Source: Dietzia alimentaria 72 (GTDB lineage Bacteria; Actinomycetota; Actinomycetes; Mycobacteriales; Mycobacteriaceae). Taken from it: a stretch of 64,000 bases of DNA. The notes below the pieces were generated by a model. It searched no databases, was not told where the DNA came from, and saw only the letters and a program-made list of their open reading frames with translations. The DNA lies in assembly GCF_000226215.1 (NCBI RefSeq), contig NZ_AGFF01000007.1, positions 363,634-427,633 of the forward strand, given 5' to 3'. Both the position numbers and the translations under genes were made by a program. This document shows, in pieces, positions 10,538 through 19,159 of the stretch. Every line of letters starts with the position of its first letter. Positions within the stretch are counted from its first letter, which is position 1.

Positions 10538-11680
10538 TCAGCTTCGTCGTCGAGCCTCGAGGTAGGCCTCGCGCGCGGCGAGGCCACGGACCGCCTCGTC
10601 CAGCATCGGGCGCACGAACCGGGCGTGGTGCGCGGGGTCCGAGGCCGCGGCGGCCGCCAGGTTGAGCGCGGAGAACGCTGCGAGTGCGAGTGATACCCGC
10701 ACCAGGGTCACGCTCACCGGGATTCCTGCGAGCAGCCCGCCTGGTTCGTGAGTGGGGCGCAGGGTCCAGCGTGTCTCCGTGGCTTCGGGGATCGCGATCC
10801 AGCCCAGGAACAGGAAAAACCCGAACACCAACGTCGCGAACAGTGCCGCCTGGATGAGCGTGGCCAGTACCGGTATCAGCAGGATGTTCACCCGTTCGGT
10901 CGTCCGAAGCGTGTGAGCCGGGCGGGCGTCGCGCAATTCGTTCACCATGTCGTCGCGGGTGGTGATCCCCACCAGCAAAACGGTCAGGCCCGCCATCGTG
11001 CCGACGACCGCGAACGTGCGCGGCCAGGAGAGCGCGACCATGATCTGCCAGATCTCGGCGCTGAAGAACAGGAACAAGACGGCCAGCGTGAGGATCGGAA
11101 GGACGCGAGCGACCATCTGGCCCATCGTGCCCACCTCGCGCCGCACCCGCCCCGCGGCCCAGCGCACCAGCGGCCAAAGGCCGAGGTAGGTGCCGATCAG
11201 GACCGCCGCCGCGAGAACCGCGGTGGTGCGGAGGGTGGGGCCGTCGTGCGGGTCGAAGGACAAGGGAGCGACGACGACGAGTGCGGCGATTGCACCGAGC
11301 CCGAGGAGGACCCGCGCCACCCGGCCCACGCGTCGGCTGAGCGCGGATACCAGCCACCCCACGAACGGCGCCGCGGCGAGGAGCGCGAGCGCCGAGAACA
11401 GCAGAAAGACGACCGGGTCGGAGAATTCGAGGTCGTCAAACACGGCGGTGTCAGCGTCCGCCTGGTCGAGCAGGTCGATCATGTAGTCGTTCGACCGGTC
11501 GAGCGAGGAGAGCGCGAGGGTGGCAGTGGTCAGACCTGCCGCGACCCCGGCGGACCGGGGTAGGACCTCGCGCAGGCGCGTGGCGGGCGAGATCATCATG
11601 GGCAACCCGAGCGAACGTAGGTGGGTCTCGTGGGAGTGGAGGCTACTGGCCGGTGTCGGGGCGGGCGTGGGCACCGGCAT
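10538..11680 (-). CDS. Polytopic membrane protein of unknown function
   Basis: Protein of up to 380 aa with roughly eight hydrophobic segments and short polar loops; I do not recognise the family and see no catalytic motif. The C-terminal 40 residues are Arg/Ala-rich and probably cytoplasmic. The ATG at 11680 (after GAGAG) is used, but its first 27 residues are Pro/Ser-rich; a start at the paired ATGs near 11599 is also possible. It is divergent from the LssY-domain gene with only 54 bp between starts, so the two share a promoter region and may be jointly controlled. It lies inside the purine cluster without an obvious link to it. Confidence 0.68.
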   Translation of the reverse strand: MPVPTPAPTPASSLHSHETHLRSLGLPMMISPATRLREVLPRSAGVAAGLTTATLALSSLDRSNDYMIDLLDQADADTAVFDDLEFSDPVVFLLFSALALLAAAPFVGWLVSALSRRVGRVARVLLGLGAIAALVVVAPLSFDPHDGPTLRTTAVLAAAVLIGTYLGLWPLVRWAAGRVRREVGTMGQMVARVLPILTLAVLFLFFSAEIWQIMVALSWPRTFAVVGTMAGLTVLLVGITTRDDMVNELRDARPAHTLRTTERVNILLIPVLATLIQAALFATLVFGFFLFLGWIAIPEATETRWTLRPTHEPGGLLAGIPVSVTLVRVSLALAAFSALNLAAAAASDPAHHARFVRPMLDEAVRGLAAREAYLEARRRS

Positions 11681-11734
11681 ATTCTCTCAGTAGTCACGGC
11701 CCCAGGTGGGCTGACCACCGACTATCGTGAAGAT

Positions 11735-13207
11735 GTGTCCATCAGTGAGCGCGCCGCGCCGGTCGGTCCTCCTGTGTACGTCACCCCGCCATCCAAGGTG
11801 CGCGACGACGACGTACGCCCACCGCTGCCGGGGCAGGTCGTGGACACATTGTTCTTCGCAGCAGCCACAGTCGCGGCGGGGTGGTTGGGCTTCCGGCTGC
11901 TGGACGACGTGTGGCGGCACGACTGGTGGCACCTTTTCCTGTTAATCCCGTTCTGGGCACTGGTGGCGTACCTGGTTCTGCCGAGACTGCAAATGCTTCT
12001 GACCTCGATTTACGTGCCCGCTTACTTCATCGCGCGAACCCGCACCTCCGACGGGTTGCTGGGCGACCCGGTCAATCTGGCGGTGGACGGGACAGCGCGT
12101 CAGATCCATGAGGCCATGACCGCGTGTGGTTGGGTGCTTGCGGACGACATCACGGTGCGGTCCTCGTGGGGGATCGTGGCGTCGTCGGTGTTCCGCCGCT
12201 CGTACCCGGCAGCCCCCGTGAGTCCACTACGCATCTTTGGTCGCAGGCAGTGCCTGGCCTACCAGCAGGAGGTCGAGGGCAACGCGGCACAGCGTCATCA
12301 TGTGCGCTTCTGGCGGTGCCCGGACGGCTGGCTGCTGCCCGGCGGTCACCGTGTCCAGTGGCTCGGAGCGGGCACCTATGACCGGGCGGTGGGCCTGTCG
12401 TTGTTCACACTTCAGGTCACTCACAAGATCGACGCGGACATCGACGTGGAGCGCGACTACATCGTCGGATCGATCCTCTACCACGTGCCTTCGGCAGGCG
12501 TCCGGGTGCTCGAAAACTTCTCGACCGGTTATCACTCGCGGAATGGCGGCGGGGACGCGATCCGCACCGACGGCAACCTTCCGGTCCTGCATCTGGGAGC
12601 GGTCCCGGTGGGGCCCGCGACGGTTGCCGACCTGCCCTCCGGCGTAACCCGGGCGGCACGGGGTTACGACGACCCGATGGCAGAGGGCGGCGTCGCGTCG
12701 GGGGACCGGGACCGGCCCGTGGACGATATGGCCCCGGTCCCGGGGCACCTACCTAGGCCCGCCGCGCTGACGGCAGGCTGCGCGCTGGTGGCGGCGAGTG
12801 TGCTCGCGCTGGCGGTCCTGGCGGTGCTGGACCTCCTGAACGGGCAGGGACTGGAGGAGTTCGCCGGGCTCGACCAATCGGAGGTGGTGCCGGTGATCCT
12901 GGCACTGGCGGTCTTCTTCGCCGCGGTCTATGGCGCGATGGGGGTCCTGGCGCTCCTGACCTACCGGGGCTTCGCCCGACCGCGGGTGTGGTTGCTCGCG
13001 CTGACCGTGGTGAGCACGGTGTCCGCCGAGTCGGGGCGCGTGACGACCGACGCCGGGGTGGGGACGGTACTGGGGGGCTACCTGGTGTTGGCTGTCAACG
13101 TGTTGATCCTTCTTCTGCTCACCAGCCAGGAGACGCGCACCTGGAGCCGCCGGACGGCGTGGGAGCGCCGGTCTCGTCGGCGTGGCCCCGTGGGCAGTCC
13201 CCGGTGA
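11735..13207 (+). CDS. LssY C-terminal-domain membrane protein
   Basis: Protein of 490 aa. Two membrane helices (about residues 30-80) precede a soluble domain with the LssY_C hallmarks: CGWVLADDITVRSSW, FWRCPDGWLLPGGHRVQWLG and TLQVTHKIDADIDVERDYI. Three or four further helices close the protein. LssY C-terminal domains occur alone or next to PAP2-type phosphatases; their exact role is unknown. The start is GTG 11735; the frame stays open upstream but does not look coding. The stop overlaps the GTG of the SCP-like gene (GTGA), so the two are coupled. Confidence 0.8.
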   Translation: MSISERAAPVGPPVYVTPPSKVRDDDVRPPLPGQVVDTLFFAAATVAAGWLGFRLLDDVWRHDWWHLFLLIPFWALVAYLVLPRLQMLLTSIYVPAYFIARTRTSDGLLGDPVNLAVDGTARQIHEAMTACGWVLADDITVRSSWGIVASSVFRRSYPAAPVSPLRIFGRRQCLAYQQEVEGNAAQRHHVRFWRCPDGWLLPGGHRVQWLGAGTYDRAVGLSLFTLQVTHKIDADIDVERDYIVGSILYHVPSAGVRVLENFSTGYHSRNGGGDAIRTDGNLPVLHLGAVPVGPATVADLPSGVTRAARGYDDPMAEGGVASGDRDRPVDDMAPVPGHLPRPAALTAGCALVAASVLALAVLAVLDLLNGQGLEEFAGLDQSEVVPVILALAVFFAAVYGAMGVLALLTYRGFARPRVWLLALTVVSTVSAESGRVTTDAGVGTVLGGYLVLAVNVLILLLLTSQETRTWSRRTAWERRSRRRGPVGSPR

Positions 13208-13620
13208 GCCGCGGGCCGAACGTCGAGGCCGTCCGTGCGGCGGTCGAGGTGGTGACCCCATGGCTCGACGACGGCGACGAGTTTTCGAAGCCGGGACGGC
13301 CCGCACTGGCCGCGGCGGTCAGGGGGACGGTCGAGGTCCTGGCGGCCGAATTGCCGGGGCGCTCGGTCGAGATCCGTGTTCCGCCCTTCGCGGCCGCGCA
13401 GTGTGTCGAGGGCCCGAGGCACACCCGGGGTAGCCCCCCGAACGTCGTGGAGACGGACCCGCGCACCTGGTTGCAGTTGGCCACAGGCCGTCTCACCTGG
13501 GATGTCGCGGTCGCAGAAGGCAGAGTGACGGCCTCGGGGACCCGTGCTGGTGCTGTCGCGGCCGGCCTACCGGTGATCCTCACCACGCGGACTTGGGGCC
13601 ATGGGGGCGGGGGAACGTAG
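13204..13620 (+). CDS. Sterol carrier (SCP2-like) family protein
   Basis: Protein of 138 aa resembling the mycobacterial Rv0807 protein that precedes purF. The motifs RSVEIRVPPFAAAQCVEGP, PNVVETDPRTWLQLATGRL and a final VTASGTRAG strand fit the SCP2 / sterol-carrier-like fold, which binds lipid-like ligands in a hydrophobic tunnel. The start GTG overlaps the LssY-domain gene's stop. Its position directly before purF is conserved in this order, which suggests a shared transcript, but no role in purine synthesis is known. Confidence 0.8.
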   Translation: MSRGPNVEAVRAAVEVVTPWLDDGDEFSKPGRPALAAAVRGTVEVLAAELPGRSVEIRVPPFAAAQCVEGPRHTRGSPPNVVETDPRTWLQLATGRLTWDVAVAEGRVTASGTRAGAVAAGLPVILTTRTWGHGGGGT

Positions 13621-13688
13621 ACTCGTGTTAGCGCCGCCCGGGTCCGTCCGTGCGGACCGCCCCAGAAGTCGCGAGGGAGCACCAGCAC

Positions 13689-15338
13689 GTGGAGAGCACA
13701 TCGTCACGACCGGCACGGCCCGGTTCCCTTCGCAGTACCGGGGGCAGCACCTCCGTCGGACTCGGTCTTCCCGATCCCTCCGTCCCCGGCCCGGCCGGAC
13801 TCCCGGTCGATGCCGAGCGGATCGGCCCGGTTGAGGAGTGCGGCGTCTTCGGGGTCTGGGCCCCGGGCGAGGATGTTGCCAAGCTCACCTATTACGGCCT
13901 GTACGCGCTGCAGCACCGGGGCCAGGAGGCCGCCGGGATCGCGGTGGCGGACGGCGAGAAGGTTCTGGTCTATAAGGACCTGGGCCTGGTGAGTCAGGTC
14001 TTCGACGAGCAGACGCTCGAGTCCATGCACGGGCACGTGGCGATCGGGCACTGCCGGTACTCCACGACCGGAGCAGCGACCTGGGATAACGCCCAGCCCA
14101 TGTTCCGGCCCACCACTGATGGCGGGTCCGTGGTGTTGGGCCACAACGGCAACCTGGTCAACACCCACGAGCTCAAGCGTCACGCCTCGTCACTCGGTAT
14201 CCGCGGATACCGGGGGGAGAGCACGCATTCGGACTCTGACATCATCACCACCCTTCTCGCCCACGAGGCTCTCGACGGTGGCCTCGAGGAAGCTGCCGCG
14301 CGCCTTCTTCCGAAGCTGCGTGGCGCCTATTGCTTGACCTTCTCCGACGAGAACACGCTGTACGCGGCCCGCGATCCGCACGGGGTCCGGCCGCTGGCGC
14401 TGGGCCGTCTCGAGCGGGGCTGGGTGGTCTCCTCCGAGACCTCCGCGTTGGACATCGTGGGTGCGTCGTTCGTGCGGGACATCGAGCCGGGTGAGCTCAT
14501 CGCGATCGACGCGAACGGTGTGCGGTCCCGCAGATTCGCTGAGGCCACTCCCAAGACCTGCGTGTTCGAGTACGTGTATCTGGCCCGGCCCGACTCGGTG
14601 ATCAACCAGCGGTTGGTCAATTCGGCGCGGGTGGACATCGGTCGTCGACTGGCCGCCGAGCACCCGGTCGACGGCGACCTGGTGATCCCGGTGCCGGAGT
14701 CCGGGACCCCGGCCGCGGTCGGGTACGCCCAGGGCTCGGGAATCCCATTCGCCCAGGGTCTCACCAAGAACGCCTACGTGGGGCGAACATTCATCCAGCC
14801 AAGCCAGACCATCCGTCAGCTGGGCATCCGCCTCAAGCTGAACCCGCTTCGCGAGGTAATCCGGGGGCAGAAGCTGGTTGTGGTGGACGACTCAATCGTC
14901 CGGGGCAACACGCAGCGGGCCCTGATCCGGATGCTCCGTGAGGCCGGCGCTCTCGAGGTGCACGTCCGCATCGCCTCACCGCCAGTCCGCTGGCCGTGCT
15001 TCTACGGCATCGACTTCGCCAGTCCGGCCGAACTGATCGCCAACGGCGTCGACGTGACGGATGGGATGCTGGAGGGGGTTCGCCGGGCGATCGGTGCCGA
15101 CAGCCTCGGCTACGTCTCCGTCGACGGGATGATCGAAGCCAGCGGGCAGCGCCGTGATGAACTGTGCGCGGCGTGCTTCGATGGGCGTTACCCCATCGAG
15201 CTCCCGGACGACTCGGCCATGAGCGCAACGGTGCGGGCGTTGGCGGCCGAAGTGGCATCGGAGAACCCCGCCCCCACCGCCGCTACGGCAGAGAACCCCG
15301 CCCCGAACCACACCGTGGACGCAGTCCGCCGACCCTGA
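13689..15338 (+). CDS. purF: Amidophosphoribosyltransferase
   Basis: Commits PRPP to purine synthesis by transferring ammonia from glutamine. In the 549 aa protein the glutaminase domain begins at Cys51 (EECGVFGVW); the first 50 residues form a propeptide that must be removed to free this N-terminal nucleophile. The PRPP-binding motif LVVVDDSIVRGNTQ lies in the phosphoribosyltransferase domain. Cysteines in KTCVFEYVY, WPCFYGIDF and LCAACFDGRYP are those that hold the 4Fe-4S cluster in the Bacillus-type enzyme. The GTG at 13689 follows GAGGGAG. It is followed 41 bp later by purM. Confidence 0.97.
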   Translation: MESTSSRPARPGSLRSTGGSTSVGLGLPDPSVPGPAGLPVDAERIGPVEECGVFGVWAPGEDVAKLTYYGLYALQHRGQEAAGIAVADGEKVLVYKDLGLVSQVFDEQTLESMHGHVAIGHCRYSTTGAATWDNAQPMFRPTTDGGSVVLGHNGNLVNTHELKRHASSLGIRGYRGESTHSDSDIITTLLAHEALDGGLEEAAARLLPKLRGAYCLTFSDENTLYAARDPHGVRPLALGRLERGWVVSSETSALDIVGASFVRDIEPGELIAIDANGVRSRRFAEATPKTCVFEYVYLARPDSVINQRLVNSARVDIGRRLAAEHPVDGDLVIPVPESGTPAAVGYAQGSGIPFAQGLTKNAYVGRTFIQPSQTIRQLGIRLKLNPLREVIRGQKLVVVDDSIVRGNTQRALIRMLREAGALEVHVRIASPPVRWPCFYGIDFASPAELIANGVDVTDGMLEGVRRAIGADSLGYVSVDGMIEASGQRRDELCAACFDGRYPIELPDDSAMSATVRALAAEVASENPAPTAATAENPAPNHTVDAVRRP

Positions 15339-15379
15339 CGAGGCAACCCGGATACGGGCGCCCACGAGGAGAAATCAGA

Positions 15380-16462
15380 ATGACCGACAACTCACACCTG
15401 CCGTCCGGCGCGTCGTACGCCGCCGCCGGTGTCGACATCGACGCCGGCGAACGCGCTATCGAACTGTTCGCGCCCCACGCCAAGCGTGCGACCAGGCCGG
15501 AGGTGATGGGCGGCCTCGGCGGTTTCGCCGGACTGTTCTCGTTGAAGAACTCCTACCGCCAGCCGCTTCTTGCGTCGTCGACCGACGGTGTGGGCACCAA
15601 AATCGCCGTGGCACAGGCCATGGACGTTCACAACACCGTGGGCATCGACCTGGTGGCGATGGTCGTGGACGATCTGGTGGTCTGTGGCGCGGAGCCGCTG
15701 TTCCTACAGGACTACATCGCCATCGGCAAGGTCGTGCCCGAGCACGTCGCCAGTATCGTCGAGGGCATCGCCGAGGGCTGTGTCCGCGCCGGTTGCGCTC
15801 TCCTGGGCGGGGAGACGGCTGAGCATCCGGGCCTCATGGCGCCGGGGGAGTACGACATCTCGGCCACCGGTGTCGGCATCGTCGAAGCCGACGAGATACT
15901 CCAGGCGGACAACGTTCGCCCCGGCGACGTGATCGTGGGCATGGCCTCCTCCGGGCTGCACTCCAACGGTTACTCGCTCGCACGGCACGTCCTGCTCGAC
16001 CTGGCGCGCCTTCCGCTCGAGGGGCACGTCGAAGAGTTCGGCCGGACGTTGGGCGAAGAGCTCCTCGAGCCCACCCGCATCTACGCGCTCGACTGCCTCA
16101 GCCTGATTGCTGAGACGGATGTCCGCGTGTTCAGCCACGTCACCGGTGGCGGACTGGCGGAGAACCTGTCGCGGGTCATGCCTCGCGGACTCGTCGCGCG
16201 GCTCGACCGCGGCCGCTGGTCCGTACCGGCTGTCTTCGGCACCATCGCCCACCACGGCCGCGTGGAGCAGGCAGAGATGGAGCGCACGTTCAACATGGGC
16301 GTGGGCATGGTCGCGGTCCTGCCCGCAGAGGATCTGGACCGGGCGCAGGCGGTCCTCACCGCCCGGCACGTGGACAACTGGGTGATCGGACACGTGGAGA
16401 AGTCCGGCGAGGACGCCGATGCCCCGCGCGTCATCCTGGAGGGCTCACACGCGCGCTTTTGA
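15380..16462 (+). CDS. purM: Phosphoribosylformylglycinamidine cyclo-ligase (AIR synthetase)
   Basis: Closes the imidazole ring of FGAM to give AIR. The 360 aa protein has SSTDGVGTKIAVAQ, GIDLVAMVVDDLVVCGAEP, LLGGETAEHPG and SSGLHSNGYSLAR, all family signatures for nucleotide and substrate binding, and the HVTGGGLAENL segment. The ATG at 15380 follows a GAGGAG. It is the last gene of the purF-purM unit; two strong alternative hairpins follow before the convergent DUF3073 gene. Confidence 0.97.
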   Translation: MTDNSHLPSGASYAAAGVDIDAGERAIELFAPHAKRATRPEVMGGLGGFAGLFSLKNSYRQPLLASSTDGVGTKIAVAQAMDVHNTVGIDLVAMVVDDLVVCGAEPLFLQDYIAIGKVVPEHVASIVEGIAEGCVRAGCALLGGETAEHPGLMAPGEYDISATGVGIVEADEILQADNVRPGDVIVGMASSGLHSNGYSLARHVLLDLARLPLEGHVEEFGRTLGEELLEPTRIYALDCLSLIAETDVRVFSHVTGGGLAENLSRVMPRGLVARLDRGRWSVPAVFGTIAHHGRVEQAEMERTFNMGVGMVAVLPAEDLDRAQAVLTARHVDNWVIGHVEKSGEDADAPRVILEGSHARF

Positions 16463-16581
16463 TCGCGCCACGGACGAGTGAACGACCCGGTTGGGAATGT
16501 CCGGCCGGGTCGTCTCCGCTATCCGGTCGTTTCTTCGGCCAGCGCAGGACCGCAGCGAGGCGACCGGCGCCAATCCGCTCG

Positions 16582-16636
16582 CCGGCCCACCTGCGACACA
16601 GGTGGGCCGGGCATCCGTGCTGGATGCCCGGCCCAC
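16582..16636. terminator. Two overlapping hairpins between convergent purM and DUF3073 genes
   Basis: Hairpin A pairs 16582-16593 with 16599-16610 (12 bp, 5-base loop). Hairpin B pairs 16602-16616 with 16622-16636 (15 bp, 5-base loop). Bases 16602-16610 belong to both, so only one can form at full length at a time. Both are perfect and GC-rich. As the flanking genes converge, the simplest reading is a bidirectional terminator with one hairpin favoured in each direction. Confidence 0.72.
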
Positions 16637-16661
16637 ACGTGTCAGTGCCAGTTGTCGGCAG

Positions 16662-16847
16662 TCAGTACCTGCTATCGCCGTCGGACCACGGCCCGTATGG
16701 GTCGTCGTCCTCCTCGGTGCTGAGTCGGGTGGAGGATCCCCCACCCGACAACTCCTGCTGAAGACGTTCTAGATCCGTCTGCGGAGTGTTGTACTTCAAT
16801 TCGCGAGCGACCTTGGTCTGCTTCGCCTTCGCGCGGCCTCGGCCCAT
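16662..16847 (-). CDS. DUF3073 family small protein
   Basis: Protein of 61 aa. The basic start MGRGRAKAKQTKVARELKY and acidic end (EEDDDPYGPW) are the hallmarks of DUF3073, a small actinobacterial family without known function (Rv0810c in M. tuberculosis, also beside purM). A GAGGGGG precedes the ATG at 16847. The 163 bp upstream, before the ygfZ stop, hold a TATCCT on the minus strand around 16921-16926 that could serve as a -10 element, so the gene may have its own promoter. Confidence 0.9.
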   Translation of the reverse strand: MGRGRAKAKQTKVARELKYNTPQTDLERLQQELSGGGSSTRLSTEEDDDPYGPWSDGDSRY

Positions 16848-17010
16848 TGACCTGACCCCCTCGGAAACGGTGCTGGGCCACCTCGGGGGTGCCCATCGCA
16901 AGTGTGAGTATCTGCCTGCCCACAGGATAGCGTGCCCGGCGCGGAATGTCCGCTCGGGTGCCCGCCGGAGCCACTCCTGCGCCTTTCCGGGGTTGGCGAT
17001 CGGTGCGGTT

Positions 17011-18174
17011 TTACGCCTGGCCGCGCAGTCGGCGGATGGCCTCCCGCCCCGCCTGGAGGCCGGAGTCTCCCGGTACAGAGTCGGGATCAATGGCCGCGGA
17101 GGTCCCGCCGATCTCGAGTTCAGTGTCGGCGGAGACGTTCCGCTTGAGCAGCGCCAATGCCACCGGGCCGTCCTCATGGTGTTGGACGACGGTGCCCACC
17201 CGGCCCACGGTGCGGCCTCCCGCGCGGACCTCGGCCCCCGTCGCCGGCAGTTCGTCGCCGCCCGAGCCGTCGAGTTGGAGCCGGACCAGGACCCGGGGTG
17301 AGCGCCCGAGGTTGTGCACGCGGGAGACCGTCTCCTGGCCGCGATAGCACCCCTTCTCCAGGTGCACGGCCCCGTGCTCGGCCACCGCGCCGATCCAGGT
17401 GGGCACCTCGTGCGGGATCGTCTTTTCGTCAGTGTCCAGTCCCAGCCGTCCGCGGAGCGGGGTCGTGCCTGCGGCGCGCAGGGCCTCGAACGCCCAGGAC
17501 CCCGCGGGCCGCGCGCCCGCCGCCACGACCGTGTCGAACCAGGCGCTCAACCGCGCACGGGGGACGATGAGGTCGACGGAACCGTCCGCCGGCCACGGCA
17601 TCCGCCGTGCGATGCCGCCGCCGGGCAGGGCAATCCCGGCGTAGTCGCCGACCGGCAGTTCGACCTCGGTGCCGTCCGGTGCGGTGAGTGTGCGCGGTAG
17701 AGCGGTGCCGGCGAGGGTGAGGACCGCCAGGTCCGCGGCCGCAGGCGAGGCGTCCGCCCAGAAGACCATCTTGGTGAGGAACTGCAGCAGATCCGCACCC
17801 CGACCGGGTTCGGTGTCCATGATGAGCGTGGAGTCGATATCGGAGAGCACCGCGTGGTGCTCGATCCGCCCGTTGGCGTCCAGCACGAGGGTTTCGGCGC
17901 CGCCGCCGTCGGGGAGTTCTGACACGTGCTGGGACACGAAGCCCTCGAGCCAGGTCAGGCGTTCGCCACCTCCGATGGTGAGTACATCCCGGTGGGACCG
18001 GTCAACGATGACGGGTCCGCGATCGGCGGCACGCTGCTCCCCGAACGGGTCCCCGTAATGAAACGGGACCCCGGCGTCGAGGGTGGGGCCGGCCGAGTCC
18101 ACCGCGCCGGGTCGGGTCAGGATCGGGCTGCGATAGCCGCTGTTAGTCCTGTCGGGCACAGCTGGGTCGGTCAC
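17011..18174 (-). CDS. ygfZ: YgfZ/GcvT-like folate-binding Fe-S assembly protein
   Basis: Protein of 387 aa related to Rv0811c. YgfZ proteins are folate-binding relatives of the GcvT aminomethyltransferase and help maintain certain Fe-S enzymes. The diagnostic motif KGCYRGQE with its conserved Cys is present about two thirds along, after the ERLTWLEGFVSQHVSELPDG region that corresponds to the GcvT-like domain. The GTG at 18174 was chosen; an open frame continues upstream but lies within the divergent aminotransferase gene. The start lies 38 bp from the divergent pabC-like start, implying a shared intergenic promoter region. Confidence 0.88.
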   Translation of the reverse strand: MTDPAVPDRTNSGYRSPILTRPGAVDSAGPTLDAGVPFHYGDPFGEQRAADRGPVIVDRSHRDVLTIGGGERLTWLEGFVSQHVSELPDGGGAETLVLDANGRIEHHAVLSDIDSTLIMDTEPGRGADLLQFLTKMVFWADASPAAADLAVLTLAGTALPRTLTAPDGTEVELPVGDYAGIALPGGGIARRMPWPADGSVDLIVPRARLSAWFDTVVAAGARPAGSWAFEALRAAGTTPLRGRLGLDTDEKTIPHEVPTWIGAVAEHGAVHLEKGCYRGQETVSRVHNLGRSPRVLVRLQLDGSGGDELPATGAEVRAGGRTVGRVGTVVQHHEDGPVALALLKRNVSADTELEIGGTSAAIDPDSVPGDSGLQAGREAIRRLRGQA

Positions 18175-18212
18175 GATCGCGAGTCTACGTTTCCAGCCGT
18201 AGTGTTGCCGCC

Positions 18213-19121
18213 ATGGGCACTGCAGCAGGTATGGGTAGGGAACGGCAGAAGGACGCGCGGGTCGTCGTACTGGTCTCCGGGGGGCCGGAGGGGTCGCGAC
18301 CCCGCGTGCACCCGGCGGACGAGCCACTGTTGTTGGCTGATGACCTCGCAGCCGTCCGCGGGGACGGGTGTTTTGAGACTCTTCTCGTGGTCGGTGGTCG
18401 TCCGGCCAAGCCGGAGCGCCATCTGGCGCGGCTGGAGCGCTCCTCGGCCGCCTTGGGGCTGACGGGGCCGACCCCCGTTCGATGGCGGGAGGGCATCGAG
18501 CTCGCGGCACGGGAATGGGGACCGGATTCCGAGGCGATGCTCAGGCTCGTGCTTTCCCGCGGCCCGGAACGCGGTGGCGACGCGACCGCGTACATCACCG
18601 TCGCGCCGGTCAGCGATGCCGCCCTGCGGGCGCGCGCCGACGGGATCGCGGTGACAGCGCTGAACCGGGGTTTCGCGTCAGATGTCGCCGACTCTGCGCC
18701 GTGGATGCTGCTCGGGTCCAAGACCCTGTCCTACGCGACCAATATGGCCGCCCTGCGTCACGCTGCCGCCGGCGGGTTCGATGACGTGATCTACCTGTCC
18801 TCGGACGGCGAGGTGCTGGAGGGGCCGCGCTCAACGGTGGTGATCGCACGTCAGGGTGAACTGATCAGCCCGCCGGCCGCGATCGGGATCCTCGAGGGGA
18901 CCACGCTCGGTGCCATGGCGGAGGTGGCGGAAGCCACGTCTGTGCAGGTGCGTCGCGAGCGGCTACTGCTCACCGACCTCCTTGCGGCCGACGGGGTATG
19001 GCTACTGTCGTCGGTCACCCTGTGTGCACGAGTCCGACGGATCGACGACGTCGGGTTGTCGGCAGGTGATCCGGGGGTCAACGTCGCGGATCTCGTGGAC
19101 AGGGCCGTGGGCCGGGCCTGA
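18213..19121 (+). CDS. pabC: Class IV aminotransferase, probable aminodeoxychorismate lyase
   Basis: PLP enzyme of 302 aa; the Rv0812 counterpart is a 4-amino-4-deoxychorismate lyase, which makes p-aminobenzoate for folate. The PLP lysine is Lys170 in LGSKTLSYATNMAALR; RGDGCFETL near the N-terminus and SDGEVLEGPRSTVVI are further fold-type IV signatures. The neighbouring ygfZ product binds folate, so a shared promoter with a folate enzyme is sensible. A branched-chain or D-amino-acid aminotransferase cannot be excluded by motif alone. The start at ATG 18213 gives about 28 extra residues before the conserved fold; a later start is possible. Confidence 0.83.
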   Translation: MGTAAGMGRERQKDARVVVLVSGGPEGSRPRVHPADEPLLLADDLAAVRGDGCFETLLVVGGRPAKPERHLARLERSSAALGLTGPTPVRWREGIELAAREWGPDSEAMLRLVLSRGPERGGDATAYITVAPVSDAALRARADGIAVTALNRGFASDVADSAPWMLLGSKTLSYATNMAALRHAAAGGFDDVIYLSSDGEVLEGPRSTVVIARQGELISPPAAIGILEGTTLGAMAEVAEATSVQVRRERLLLTDLLAADGVWLLSSVTLCARVRRIDDVGLSAGDPGVNVADLVDRAVGRA

Positions 19122-19159
19122 CTTCGCGGAGGGCGCGGTTGGATCCCTCGGATCGAGGA

